A model generated the notes under the pieces. That model was not told the DNA's origin. It did not search any database and was given only the letters and a program-made list of their open reading frames with translations. Shown here one piece after another: positions 9,733-22,828 of a stretch of 64,000 bases of DNA. The DNA comes from Rehmannia glutinosa (lineage: Eukaryota > Streptophyta > Magnoliopsida > Lamiales > Orobanchaceae), in NCBI GenBank assembly GCA_016081115.2, contig JABTTQ020000228.1, positions 1 to 64,000 of the forward strand. Reading direction: 5' to 3'. How positions within the stretch are numbered: the stretch's first letter is position 1; each line of letters starts with the position of its first letter. A program made the translations under genes and the position numbers.

Positions 9733-12700
9733 TGGCTAGGAACAATAAAAAGACAGGAGCTTTGCGGTTAGAGGTTGGCGAGGGAAGTGAGCCTTCGGGT
9801 GTTAAAAACAAAAAAAACAAATCCCAAGCGAAGGATGAATTCCTACAATAAGCACAAGGTCGACGCCGGGGGGCTCTAGTTTGGGCGATGAAGGAATTAG
9901 AGCGCACGAGAGAAGAATGTTGTGGTTGAGATGGGTTTCGGAGGTTTGGAATTAAAGGTTGATGAATTTCGTCGCGGCTCGTGTATTGGTTAGTGGACAA
10001 CTTTAACCCGTCGGCCAGAACTTGAATTGCCCAAAGGGAGGTGTATACATGTTGATGTGAAAGATGTTGAAAGGGTCTTTGGGATTCCCAAATGGACCTA
10101 TCCCTATTGAGAAGAAGACGAAATCTCGAGACTTTGTCTTTGTATTTGATGAGTGGCATAGTTTTTTTGAAATGGCCCCTAATGGTGGTTATAAAATTAC
10201 TCCCGAGAGACTTTTGTCGAGGAGAATGATGGCGGATAAGGATGGTGGTGTGTGGTTTAGGAGGTACTTTGTTGCTTTGGTAGATGGTATTATAGTCGAT
10301 GCGACAACAAAGTGGTTATATTAATCCCGTGATTATGAAGAGTTTGGGTGATGTTACAAATATTAGGAAGTCTGAATTGGTGTGAGTACACCTGAAAACA
10401 TTGATTACAAACAAACGATAGATGGTGTTCGAAAAAAAGACTTATTTCAACGGCCCTGCTTTTTTTGATTGTGAGTTTTATACTTTTTCTATATATTTTT
10501 TTTTGGTTGTTTAATTATCTTATGTGTGAGATACATGGCTTTCCGTAATGGGGTTTGTACATTGATAGAGTGGTTATGTTGACAAGGGGCGTTCCTAGAA
10601 CAATCCCGAAGCATGTTGGCTTTGACGCCCGAGCTATTAAAGGAGAGGTGCAAAAGTGAGATTGATCATGGTGGCTTTGGATTGGGATATCTTGACGGGT
10701 TGTTTGATGGTGAAGGCCGTCAAGTTGTTCTGAATGTGTGGCGGGTGGTGTTGACAAGGGAAAGGATGTGCCTGGATTATCTTCTCAAGTTCGATGATGT
10801 TCGTACATTTACATGCACTTTGAAGTTTTATAATTTTGAATCCAATGTTTTTTGCATGCTTATTTTTAATCGCATATTTATTATGCATATTTAGAGAACG
10901 CTTATTTGCATATATTATATATAAGCAATAGTATTCACTCCCGCATATGTTGGCTCAATCATGCACCTGCAGACGTTTAGTATGACTACAATGCATATTA
11001 ACTTTTCTGACCATTGCTTAGATAATATTGTTTCTTTGTAATAATTGGATTGTACACTTTTGTTCCAGATGTTTGTATATTTAGAGTATGTTTGATGCAT
11101 AATTAGCACAAAGACACTGCATATTTAGTATTTTATTTTGAGAATTGAAGATGGTATATCATATAAATTATGATTTACCATTTTGTATAGGGGTATCTTT
11201 GGGAAAGTGTTGGCCAAGTTGGCTCGTATAGCGACAGATGTTATTGACATCATTTCATTGGTCAAGAATGCTCCGAAGGGCTTTTTAGATAATCTTGATT
11301 TTGGTAAAATTGAGGATGTTGCTAGGAAGTTTATTTGTTTTAATAGTGGAAAAACAAGTGAAGATCAAGGTGGAGTAAAGCGAAACATAAACATAGAATG
11401 AGGCGTTTTGTAACAATTTGAAAATATTTCGCTTTGGAGAAGGTGGAAGATGCATTGTTTGCGGAGGGAGGAGTTTAAGAAGTGGTATGATGATGCTCCT
11501 AGTTTTAGTCTTGTGTGACGCAGATTTCAATAATCCTATTTGGGACGCTGTGTTGGAGACGTCACGACACTATGATCAAGGAAATTCAGATGTGGAGGAA
11601 GAACAGAATGCGGATGGAGACAATGTTCCAGTTGTAAGCTTTCCATAATTTATGTTGTCTAAAAGTTTTTTTTTTTGCCATTGATGAAATAATATAATTT
11701 TTATGTTTTGTTATGCCTGTAGGTGGAAAAAACCAAGGCCATCTTGTCCCCGATGTGGACAATGAAACGGTTGTTCATGGTGTTGTAGGAGATGAAAGCG
11801 GTGGCAAAGTTCAATTTGTAAGTTTTGTTTTTATTTTTTGGTTGTTGTGTGTTTATTTTTTTATGTTATACTTTATGTAATTGTTATTTGGCTTTGGTGA
11901 TTTTTGTGTGATGGCAGAGGGAAATAAGTAACATTGTTGGTGATGGAGTTGGCAAGAAGCTGGATGTTGAAATTGGTGTTGGTGTTGAGGTTCGTCGGGT
12001 TCTTTGGTCGTGGTAAAACTCCAACTTTTAGGGGCGATCCAAGGTATGCGCAGCGTTCAAGAGTGTTAGGAATCTACGGAAAAGCGGAGGTTACGTAAGT
12101 CGGCCGTTTCGTGCAAGATAAGTTGACGTGGTGAAGCTCCCACAAGAACCACAAGTATGATTTGAAATGGATTTTTGAGAATCCATGTGGAGATAAGTAT
12201 GTAATATTTTATTTGAGTTTCTGCCATCTATTATATTTTTAGTTGATCATTTGTTCTATTTATTTTGTAACATTTTGTTTTTATATAAGTAGGTGTGATG
12301 TCCTTTTCAAGTTTGGTGATCGGATTCGATGAGGGAAGACTTTGAGTCTATGAGGGGATCTTATATTAGCATTTGATTATTGACATATGGTCCATCTTTT
12401 TGAATGCAAAAGGAACAAGGGTGCCGCAGGATCTCCATTGATGTTTTGCTGACGATATATTGTACGGTATGATTTTATTGCATTGTTTTTTTGTTATGTT
12501 TTTGTGTTTTTAGTCATTGTTTCCGAGTTGAACTAATTTTTTTCTGTTTTGTAGTTGAAAACGGTTGCATCACCTCCCGAGGATTTGGACGAAGAAGGTC
12601 TTCTTTTTTTTCACAAAATTTGAATGTGAATTTGGAGATTTTAGCGCAAGCAGTGCGGGCGATTGAAATGGTATTGTTGTTTAAGCGTTTTAATGTTTGT

Positions 12701-13371
12701 TTGTTATTATTTGTTCTTTTTTAAATATAGACTAATTTATTTATTTTCATAGTTCTTCTTTCCCATCCGCAAGAGTGAGCACATTTATGTTATTTGTTTC
12801 GATTTGAAGAAAAGGGCATGTCACATTACGGATAACTCGTTGGTTGGAGGGGTCTAACGTGATAAATACGAGCATATTCTGATTTGTTGGTGAGTTTGTT
12901 GTCTGTGCATATTTAATGAATATTTATATTTATATTTATTCATTGCATATTTACTTTTACTATGATGCATATTTACTTTTACTATGATGCATATTTACTT
13001 TTATTATGATGCATGGATATTTAATTTTTTGTTTATATACGGATCGACTATTTTCCGATACCTTCTAGCCCGTTCATGCTATCAATCATCTTATACGATG
13101 GAAAAAGCCGAACCTGATGCAGGCTTGTGATGCCATGGAGGGACTCGGAGAACAAGGCGATTGTGGCATATTCGCAATGCGACATATGGAGACATATATG
13201 GGTGGAGGCATGAGGAATTGGAATCTTTGGCACGGAGAAAGAACATATCTCGATGACAAAACTAAGGACATTGTATTGTTGTGCTATTCTCCAAGAAGAA
13301 CTGAGCGAGCAAAGGGATTTGATCATGTCGAGAGGCAAAGAAATTCTTTCTTTGGAAAGAAAGACACTTAG
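9733..13371 (+). pseudogene. ULP1-like (C48) cysteine protease gene of MULE
   Basis: Several exons on + encode the transposon ULP-like protein. The start MARNNKKTG is at 9733. Next is the plant-mobile N-terminal domain (9920-10490) with MGFGGL-, CIHVDVKDVERVFGIPNGP-type residues and a basic-acidic KKTKSRDF segment. Then comes IDRVVMLTRGVPR (10560-10600). The C48 core lies at 12755-12850 (SEHIYVICFDLKKRACHITDNS, seen in two pieces, holding the likely catalytic His) and 13097-13371 (GDCGIFAMRHMETYMGG, holding the likely catalytic Cys). C48 enzymes cleave SUMO-type modifiers; the role within a MULE is unknown. Introns with GT/AG are plausible (for example before 10520 and 13040), but stops and frameshifts break several exons. 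Confidence 0.7.
12945..13012 (+). repeat. 22-bp tandem repeat, three copies
   Basis: The unit GCATATTTACTTTTACTATG plus AT is repeated three times with one change in the third copy, followed by a partial GCATGGATATTT. It lies in an intron-like gap between the His and Cys parts of the ULP1 domain. The core GCATATTTA is the same motif that is scattered through the related elements. Confidence 0.85.
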
Positions 13372-13989
13372 TTTTATTACCGTCTAATGAAAAAGATGTA
13401 TTAGAAAATTTGTACTTAGGGGGTTTTTCTGGATAATTTTTGTTTTGGTGTCCCTTTAAGGGCACAACTTTGTATTGAATTGTTTCATCTTCTTGGTACT
13501 TGGTGGTTTTAGTATTTAGATATGTAGCAATGTAGTAGTTTTGGTATTAGAATTGTGCGGCGTGATGGATTTTTGGTGGTGTAATTACCTTTTTGGCAAA
13601 AACGAATAGAAATATATCTTTGTTGTGTTCATGAATCTATAGTTAGTTTTTTTATTCCCTGTTGCGGAGCACCACTTTAGTACATAGTTATTGTCAGATT
13701 ATGCATCGTTATTATCATTGTGTTGCATAAATACATGTTTATGTACTATATGATTTAGTAGTTGGCATGTTTTGAAGTGTTGCATATTTAGATATGATGT
13801 GTTGCATATTTAATGAACACTTTCAGCACGTATGCAAATATATTGGGGCAAGCGAGGATGCAAAATCAAATAGACATAACAGTTGGAATGTCAAAAAATT
13901 CAACAATTGTAAATTGTATCAAACAAAATAAGTCTACTGACAACATTGTAGTTCTTTTGGGGCATGTTATCAATTGTTATGTGTTGTAA

Positions 13990-16220
13990 CCTCACCACAT
14001 ATCCCGCATCGTCTCCTTAGCTTTGTGCTTGCTTTGATCGCCTTTTCTTTTTGACTTTGCAAACGGCTTTTTATTCGGCTTCCACTTCCTTTGTTTTTTT
14101 CTTGTTTTGGTGGCAATACCGTGATGTCTATTTACGACGTGGAGCCACAATAGGTTTCCATAATTGCTTTTTGCATGTCTTGGTGCCCTCAATTGCTTGC
14201 TCGGACAACATCTTATTTTTTGTGTGTCGATATTATACCCGACAATTCTTCTATCTTGTCTATTCGGCCATGTGCAAAGGGCAATGCAACAATGAAAATA
14301 CGCCCGTAGATGTTCAAAGATCTGTTTGCCTCTTCCCCCTTCAAACTGGGTACAAACGTCCTCGTTGTGTGCATTGTATCAAAGAGGTCGCTTTCATCCA
14401 CCTTGTGGGTAGGTATTTTGCGGAGTATCGTCTTTAGATTCTTGAAAATAACGAACATATGACGACATATTAGTCCATCTTGCTCAAATTTTTGCATGTA
14501 CATCTTTGCCATTTTTTCATTTTCTCTGTACATGACTTAAAAAATGCCACCATTGTCGTCTTTGATCGAGTAAGTGGTATATGCAATATCACGGTGACTT
14601 GTACAATGAACATTTGTAACAAGCCTCTTCAATTTCCTTGCTTATGTCGGAAAAAACTCGTGCGTGTACACTGTTTTGCGCATGTTTTTCAATGTCCAAT
14701 GGTGTCACGCATTTTGGACTAGAAGCCTCACATTCATTGTTCAATTTGTCAATTGCATGTCGTTGTGCCTCCATAGTCTTTGTCAAAGTGCATAAAAATT
14801 CAACCAAATTGACTTGAGGTTTGTGAACCCTCAGAACCAACTATTGGTGCTTTCGGACCTTGAAGTAGTTCGCGACAACCCGCCCGTTGGCACATCTCGA
14901 AATACGGGGATCCAACTTTGCCTAATATCATACATTTTTTTAAACCATGGATGATGCGTTAATTGAAAATCACACATGATTTCATGCCATTTCTTTTCAA
15001 AATCAAGCGGCCCATGATATTGGTCCCAAACAACGAAATTTAGCCTCGCATGAATATTTCATTCTTTCGGATTACATGACCTACTTTCGAGCTCACCTTT
15101 TCCATTATATGCCACATACATAATTTGTGTTTTGCCTTCTTAAAAACAACATGGAATGCATTCTTCATTGCGGGATCTTGGTCGGTTATAATGTAGTGTG
15201 GCTCGACCCATTGCATTCAAAAACTTTGGAACAACCAAATATATGATTCCTCATCCTCTTTCAATATTAACCTGTTGCGAATGTTATACAACGTCGGTGA
15301 TTATCAATCCCGGTGAATGGCGAAAACCATTTTGTACTGAAGACGGGGAATAAATTAGTGCTCGGTGCATTTGGTCTTGTTTTATGCGAGAACTAAATAT
15401 ATAAAATATGAGAGGTATATTTATATATATACGATATTCAATATATAAATATGCGAGTCTATTTGTAAGAATGTTTAAGAACCACATTTAATATAGTCAT
15501 GGCAAAAGCATTTTTATAATATCTATATGTATGTTGCAACATATATGTAGTAATGTGATGTTATGCATCTCACCTATTTGTGTTGTATGTAGCATCGAAT
15601 GAGATGACATCACCAAAGACAGTATAGTTTTGAATCGATCATGGATCGCCTGTAACAACCTTGTCGGTCATTTTTCGTTTTCATCAACAACATAATTGAA
15701 GGCCATACCCGGGCATACTTTTCTTCTTTAGGAAATTGTTTATTATCATTTGTGCATCGGTGCCGCATATGTAAGCCTTCAAGTCCCTTTTGAAATTTTT
15801 GAAATCTATTTGCAATGCACCAACTTGTGAGTTTCTCCAACCATTTGGCTATCTGATCTATGAGTTTTTGTTGATCCAATGTTTGCCTTAAGTACGATCC
15901 ATGATGAATTTCTTGTGTCCAAACTCATTTACATTTACTCGAAGAAATTGTCCGTATTGCTCGGATCTCATAGAATGCGTGTGACGCTCCTCGGTGTTTG
16001 ATCACGTATGTGTTGGCATTTGTGTGTTGAAATATACATCTTGCACGGCACCCGACACGACCTAGGATGCTCTTTTAAAGGCTTTCTTTAGTTTTACCCC
16101 CCTTATAAATCTGCACTTAAATTATCTTGAACACGATTACTAATATTTTTGTAACCTTTCCGGCCGCAAACAATGTCTCGCACACGTATTGCCTTATTTT
16201 TATAGCATCTAGATGTACTC
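13990..16220 (-). pseudogene. FAR1/MURA-type MULE transposase, degenerate
   Basis: Read on the minus strand, the domains appear in normal order. The FAR1 DNA-binding domain (16220-15910) has CGRKGY, a GCRARCIF segment and HTHSM as zinc ligands. The MULE transposase core has VFGDVISFDATYNTNR (15630-15580, first catalytic Asp), KMVFA and NHRR (15345-15295), and YIITDQDPAM (15200-15165, second Asp), then CMWHI (about 15115). The SWIM zinc finger lies near 14505-14455 (CTCK, then DGLICRHMFV). A basic C-terminus (KKQRKWKPNKK) ends at 13992. An intron fits between TYNTNR|GTGAGA (about 15570) and TTCAG|TACAAAATGG (about 15350). Multiple frameshifts and stops exist, so it is probably inactive. FHY3/FAR1 host factors share this origin, but the terminal repeats mark this as a transposon copy. 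Confidence 0.8.
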
Positions 16221-17361
16221 CTACGTATATTAAAACCCTTTGGTTGATGCATAGTTCTTATAGAATTGAATACCATCATCTAATGTATTGAATTGCATTC
16301 CAATTCGAGGTATTTTCTCTGCTCAATCTCAGGGATCGATGATTTGGTAGATCATGGAGATATGACAAGCCCTCTGTCACAGGGGTTTATATCATCATTG
16401 TCACTGTGGCAAACACAAATATACAATGAATGTGTTCTATATATGCAATATTACATCTCTTTATATGCACCAAAAACCCAATCGTATATAGCCCCCTGTT
16501 TTCCTTTTACGACTATGATTAAATTACTCCCACCCACGTATAAACAATAAAAACATGATATATATGCGTTGGTACACTTGATATCTATCTTTGCAAAACC
16601 ATAATATTACGATTTGTCCACGTGTGTAGAGAGTATCTATGCAATAAATCATTGCTATGTATGTATCGTAACTATACTATTTATGCAAAGTATAATTTGT
16701 GTATAAAAGATATTCACCAAGTATTCGAACTTCATCATCTTCATTGAAGCTCTTACAATTTTTAAGATTTGAATCTAATTACCTTGTCTTGGTTATGCTT
16801 TGAAATTCATTTTTCCAACACATGCGAGTGTATTTATATTGTTTAAAACGTTACTCATGAGTATTCGATTTTCATCCTATTCAATAATTGTACATACCTT
16901 CAATTTCTTCTTCATTGAAGGTGAGTTCTTCAACCTCCGTTGTTGCGAGAATGCCCGTGTAGTTTGCGATGATTATCCAAATGGATTCGATTCCATATTA
17001 TTTCACTATTTTTATGTGTTTTCGTCTCTTTGAAGCTTTGGTTATAGAGATCGCGTGATTTTCTGAGAGATTTCTGTGGTTATGGAAATCGCCGTGATTT
17101 TTGAGAGATTTCGTAATTTTCACAATTTGCCGTGAATTATGGTGTGAGAGCGGAGAATCAACGTGAGAAGATTGTCTTCCATGTGCAACATAATAATTGA
17201 TGTTTATTGACATATTACCCCTAGCTTAATAAAAGTAAACTATTAATGCTATGTTTATTTATTGAATCTCAGCCATTGTTTAATAATGGTGGATGGATGG
17301 GATGAGTCCATTGTGTCTCACCTATAACAATAGTCTTACTTGATCCTCCCTATAAATATAA

Positions 17362-17394
<33 letters not shown>

Positions 17395-17405
17395 GATAGA
17401 TAGAT

Positions 17406-18522
17406 GGAGGATCAAGTGAGACCATGTCTCTAGGTGAGACACAATGGACTAGTCTCAACCATCTCCCATTATTAATCACTAGGTGTGATTTAATGGATAA
17501 AAATTATATTAAAACATTAATTTAATCAACATAAGGGTAATGGGGTAAAATAATATAACAAGGTAGTTACAAAAATGGAATCAAATCTCTTTCTCTCTTA
17601 TACATCTCTCAAATCTCTCTCGCTCTCTCTCTCACTCAATTCCTCCATTAACGCAAATGAATAAAATATTGAAGAACTCGAATTGTGAAAAAAACAATGA
17701 AGAATATGCAATTTATGTTCCAAATGAATAAACAACGAACATGTGAGTTCAAATCATGATGATGAATCATCAATCATAGAAAAAACTCTATCCAACAACA
17801 TCAATGGTGTAGACATCGATGGGGAACTCGAAAGTAACCATTAACATCAACTCTTAAAAAATGTAATTTTCACGAATAAGACGATGCATAGATACTTATG
17901 AAACGATGCATATATCTATATGATATTACATATTTGATATTATGCAACAAAAATCAACTATATATGCATTGCCTGAAAACTATCTCTGCAGCGTAAAAAA
18001 ACTAATATACAATACATTATACCCAATTATGCAAGGCGTCATAAACTATGCAACAAAATCAACTAACTATGCAGTATGTGAAAACTATCATGCGGTGTGG
18101 AATAACTATATATTCGAGTATATTATGTAACATCCTAAAATAAAATATACGAGTATATCTTATGGTCGTAAAACAATGCAATAAAAATAGCTAAATATGC
18201 ATTATTTAATAGCTAATAAAGCAGAAGAAGAACCCTAACTATACTGTAAAAAACATTGAAAAGAAAATTGATTCCTTAATTAATGCCATTAAATCCGGCA
18301 GTTACAATCTCACCCCATAAAAACGATTCTGAGTAAATTTAAACATACCAAAAAAAAAAAGCGGGGATAATTGATTTGAATTACAAAATTACCCTTAAAA
18401 TGGTGAAAATCGGTGGAAAAAAAACTGAATTAATCACATCCCTTCATTTTTTAAGATCAATTGGTAAGATGAGTCTACACTTTGTCTCACCTAGGGAGGA
18501 TGGCTTTGTTTTCATTTGAACT

Positions 18523-18525
<3 letters not shown>
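17406..18525. mobile_element. non-autonomous relative of the MULE (1.1 kb)
   Basis: The left end (GGAGGATCAAGTGAGACC, CTAGGTGAGACACAATGGACT) is almost the same as the right end of the 8.5 kb MULE. The right end, reverse-complemented, gives TTCAAATGAAAAC and CCTAGGTGAGACAAAGTG. Both sides abut TA-rich tracts. The inside has no gene, but TGCATA/TATGCA motifs recur (17880-18230). It probably moved with transposase supplied by the larger relative. Confidence 0.65.
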
Positions 18526-18562
<37 letters not shown>

Positions 18563-18565
<3 letters not shown>

Positions 18566-19453
18566 CTTAGATCAAATGAGACATGGGTTCTAGGGTAAGA
18601 CCATAGGGACTAATTTTAGCCATTTATTGAAAATATTAAATGGATTAGATCTTTCCACTTTTTTTTTTGATAACTAGTTTGTAACTGTCTTTCATTAAGG
18701 GCAAATATAGTATTTTTTATTTCAGCATTTTTTATAGGGTAAGATTATAATTGTCTTATTTAATGCCTTATTTTATGGCGCAATTTTAGGGACAATTTCT
18801 TTTAATTTCTTTTTGGGATCCAACATATTTAGTGTTTTTTTCTTTGCTTAGATAGCTTTTAGATAATGCGTAGTTAGTTACTTTTATTGCGCAGTTTTTG
18901 TATGATAGTGGAAAGTAAGCATAATTAGTTTTTTTATGATTAGATAGATCTTAGACAATGTATAGTTATTTATTTTTCGTTGCATTATTTATGACACTTA
19001 TTGCATAGTTCGATAAAATATACTACACATTTGGTTTGTGCACACTTCATAGATAACTTTTGGACAATGCATAATTTGTTGATTTTGTTGCATAGTTTAT
19101 GACGCTTATTGCATAGTTAGGTATAATTTTGCATATTTATTTTTATATTGCATAGATAATTTCTAGACAATGCATAGTTAGTTGATTTTGATGCATCAAT
19201 AGCTTCTAGCAATGCATAGTTAGTTGGTTTTTGTTGCATAGCTTTACTAGCGATTCTCTTTCCAACTATGTATTCGTTTTTATGGGATTAATTGTCAATT
19301 AAGGTTGATTTTACTTTATTACTCTTTCTTTGATTAAAATAATTATTTAATTATATTTTTTGTCCATCTAATTACAACTACTTAATGATTCAATCAATGG
19401 CTAAGATTAGTCTCTAATGGTCTTACCCTAGAACACATGTCTCATTTGAACCA

Positions 19454-19456
<3 letters not shown>
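18563..19456. mobile_element. non-autonomous TIR element (0.9 kb) in a TA tract
   Basis: Inverted ends of about 65 bp are well kept: AGATCAAATGAGACATGGG, TTCTAGGGTAAGACCAT and GACTAATTTTAGCCATT at the left match the reverse complement of the right end with few changes. It sits between two (TA)n tracts. The interior is non-coding and is built from degenerate TGCATAGTTAGTTGATTTTG-like units (18860-19240). Confidence 0.75.
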
Positions 19457-19496
<40 letters not shown>

Positions 19497-19499
<3 letters not shown>

Positions 19500-20098
19500 A
19501 TTGATTAAATTGAGACCAATCCTTTAGGTTAGTCCATAAGAACACTTATGGACTCTTGATTTAAAATTTTGGATGGTGTAGATCATTTTAGTTAATTTAG
19601 GCATATAAGGGTATAATTGTACTTTTATATTTAATTAGTTATGTTAATTGACGGTTATTAGCTATTTTTAAGGAAACATAATCCTACATTTTTAGTTACC
19701 CGATTTTTAGGAGAAAAAATCATTAACTTCAAGCATTTTTTTCAAAATTGATACTTCTTTCCGCCATATTTGTGACATCGTTTTATTGTATACTTAGTTC
19801 GGTGGACTTGTATACTTAGTCATGTTTTATTGTATATTTAGTTCGGTGGATTTGTATACTTGGTTCGTGGAATCGTATTCTTAGTTATATAAGTAGTTTA
19901 GTAAGTAGTTTAGTGAATTTGTATACTTAGTTATGTGGATTTGTATACTTAGTTATATAAGTAATTCAATGTAATTGTATACTTAGTTAAATGTTTCGTA
20001 TACTTAGTATTATTTTAATATGTAGTTAGTTCAATGTAATTGTATACTTAGTTAAATATTTCTATATACTTAGGAGGATGATCTCACGGGATCCCATC

Positions 20099-20100
<2 letters not shown>
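19497..20100. mobile_element. partial relative of the TIR family
   Basis: The left end GGGATTGATTAAATTGAGACC with TTTAGGTTAGTCCATAAG resembles the family, and both flanks are TA-rich. The right end (about 20060-20100) does not give a clear inverted match. The interior consists of about ten degenerate GTATACTTAGTT units (19790-20065). It may be truncated or an element of a different kind. Confidence 0.45.
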
Positions 20101-20152
<52 letters not shown>

Positions 20153-22300
20153 TGTAGTATGAGTTAAGTAAATATGCATTACAACGGAAAGCGGATATAT
20201 GATTGGCTTTTATGCTTATATGTAATAGTGAATTATTCTAGTTCTAATGTGATTAACCTTTTTTAAGGCTTATTTCGTGTCATTTTTCTAGGGCATTAAG
20301 TACAATTGAGAAATCGGTTTTCACCATCAACATAAATTGGTAAGTTATGATTATTAATGTAAAATTATTTTAACAACAACTTTTATAACTTCATAATTTA
20401 AAAAAATTAAAAATTTCTTAGTTTCAGTAAATTAAATTTTCACACAATTCGTACTTTTCTAATTTAAAAAAATAATTTTATATTTTTCATCTATAAAAAC
20501 TAATAAAAATCACTATATAAAAAGGTGATATGAATGCTTATATTTTTATAATTGTTAAACTTTCGCAAATTATGAATCATGATTTAATATTTAACAATTT
20601 AATTTTTTTATTAACTAAAGAAATAATTATTTATTTAGTTTCTTACCAAATTAAAAAATTTGTTGGACAATTATATATTCTACCATATTTTCTCTTATAA
20701 AAATATGAAAAATACAAAATATTCGATCACAATTTTCAAAAAAATGAACAACATACAACAAAATTTGTATTAATCAATACACAATACAAACGGACAACAA
20801 CATTGGAAATAAAAAACTATCTCATAAAAATGTGAATAATTATTATATTATAAACTGATTTTATTATTATATTAAAATATATAGTAATTTATTGGTATAA
20901 ATTTCAATTATGTCTCAATTGATCTGATTTAATTTAGTTGTTGAAAATTATTAAGTAAACATATAATTAAGAAAATTTTTATACAAGTGATCAACAAAGG
21001 TGTTTTAACATGTGCATAATCTTGCTTCAATTAATGAATAAATTTATTTTCTTTGTTGTTTTTAAATTTTATAAAGTTTTAATTTGTTGTTGGATATTGA
21101 ATATAATATTTTGTGAAAATGTATTAAATTAGTATAATAATAATAATAATTTAATAAATCTTAAATCATTTTATTTAGGTTAAGACATGTATATCTTGTA
21201 ACCATTCCCAGTTCAACAGACATGGACAGGATGGGCCTTGAGATACCACGCCTATCCCGCTCCATTACCATTTCTATAATATATCAATTTTTTTAATATC
21301 AAAAGTATACAATACTTTATTATATTACACTTTGTGCATTGCATAGGCGATGTAGTATATATAAAATACTATTATGAATATAATTTCATGTTAAATAAAT
21401 CTTAATTTTCTTCTTCCATAAATATAAATAATGATATGTATGGATATATGTGATATATGAAGTTTGGATACATACTTTGAGATATTTTGTCTAATTAAAA
21501 TAAATATTTTTTAATTGAATTTAATCAATTTAAATATAATTCTATAAAATAATTATTAAGCAATGGGCTAAACCCAAATAACAAATATACATATATCACA
21601 TATAGCCAAAGTACATGAATATACAAATTGATGTCCAATAGTCCGAATACATAATTTTTAACCCATTACAAATTACAAAAACAAAGTAATAAATATTTTT
21701 ATATTTTTTATTCATTATTTTTCATATATGCAATATGAGTATCAAACCGAAGACCGCAAAAAAATGATTAATTTGATATATTATACGTCAAAAATGGATC
21801 AAAAGCGAATAAGTTGTTAATTTTTTTAGAATAAGAAAGAGATAAATACAATAATTAATGCATTATACACAGATTTGGAAAATTAATTTTATATAATTCT
21901 ATTTTTTATATCATTTTAAATAGTGATTATTTAAAGGAAGTTAACTACCAAAAAAATGAAATATCAAATATTTATTACTTCTTATTTTTAGATATATGTT
22001 TATTATTTTTTTATAGTAATCGCAAAAAGCGGAAAAATCCAACATATATATATATATATATGGATGTGAATGATTTTATTGTGTTTTACACATTCAATCT
22101 TATTTTATGTTTAATTTCAATGTTTTCAAGGTTGAGAAAATACTATATAATACCGATCAAAACAAAATACTAATAAATTTGAAGTAAAAGTTTATTTGGT
22201 TTGTTGTACTTTTTGCATGAAATAGCGTAAAATATAAATTTACCTGAAAATGTAATCTTGAACCTGAATTATAAAATAGGTAAACAAGTGTATATCCGAA
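20100..22300. other. very AT-rich intergenic DNA
   Basis: No gene, RNA or clear transposon is recognisable. A GC-richer scrap near 21210-21270 (GGACAGGATGGGCC, CCTATCCCGC) looks like a remnant of a GGGATGG-type hAT MITE. A short (TA)n lies near 22050. Confidence 0.6.
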
Positions 22301-22311
22301 TGACCCTTCAT

Positions 22312-22510
22312 GGGTGGCCTAATAATGGATTTTGAGACCGAACGTCTCAAGTTCGATTCCGCATCTCTGTGATACTTCACGAGTGCACAAGATTTGCCTA
22401 GTGTATATAGTTTACCAGGCTATCGCGACATGTACAAGGATTCACCCAATGTGCATTCGAAAAGTAGGTGGTTGCGGTTCCCATTATAAACAAAGGTGTA
22501 TATATCTGAA
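22312..22510 (+). mobile_element. tRNA-derived SINE
   Basis: A pol III style head is present: GGGTGGCCTAATAATGG (A-box region) and CAAGTTCGATTCC (B-box) about 30 bases later. It is followed by a plant SINE body with GTACAAGGATTCACCC and GCATTCGAAAAGTAGG and an AT-rich tail. The 3' end is approximate. No target duplication could be confirmed by eye. Confidence 0.6.
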
Positions 22511-22609
22511 TTTTCAAATATTTAAAATTAAAATATGCTTCATGGAATTGAAACTAAACTAGCTCTAAGGTTTCTAAAATCACTTGTAAAATATATGATA
22601 TTTAGGGAT

Positions 22610-22800
22610 GGCAAAATCATCGTGAGGATCCATGCATACATATTAGTTGTTGGTAGCCAAATAAATGGGGCAAGAGCAGGGACGGGAATTTCTAACTTTT
22701 CTAGAACTGGGAATGATATATATACCCCGACTCGTCCCATTCATGTCCCCATCATCGATTAGATAAAATGAGGATTTTTCGTTCATGTCCTCGTTCCTCG
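22610..22800. repeat. GGGATGGC-type hAT MITE remnant
   Basis: TTAGGGATGGCAAAATCATC opens a stretch with GGGGCAAGAGCAGGGACGGG and CCCGACTCGTCCC. This is the wording of widespread plant hAT-type MITEs that begin TAGGGATGGCAA. The far end is degraded. Confidence 0.45.
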
Positions 22801-22828
22801 AACATATATAATATATATTATATTTATA

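Larger units (their letters stand above)
8879..17350. mobile_element. Mutator-like element carrying ULP1 protease and FAR1-type transposase genes
   Basis: Inverted ends of about 60 bp bound the element. The left end has GGTTCAAGTGAC, then TTAGGTGAGAC and AGTGGACTCATCC. The reverse complement of the right end reads GGATCAAGTAAGAC, then ATAGGTGAGAC and AATGGACTCATCC. Both ends abut (TA)n tracts. Inside are a degenerate ULP1-like protease gene on + (9733-13371) and a degenerate FAR1/MURA-type transposase on - (16220-13990). This gene content matches plant MULEs that carry ULP-like genes, described in Arabidopsis as Kaonashi. Both genes have frameshifts, so the copy looks inactive. The 8.5 kb length fits an originally autonomous MULE. 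Confidence 0.75.

Noticed and set aside
12945..13012. CRISPR-like array
   Set aside because: Direct 22-bp units without spacers in a plant transposon; a simple tandem repeat.
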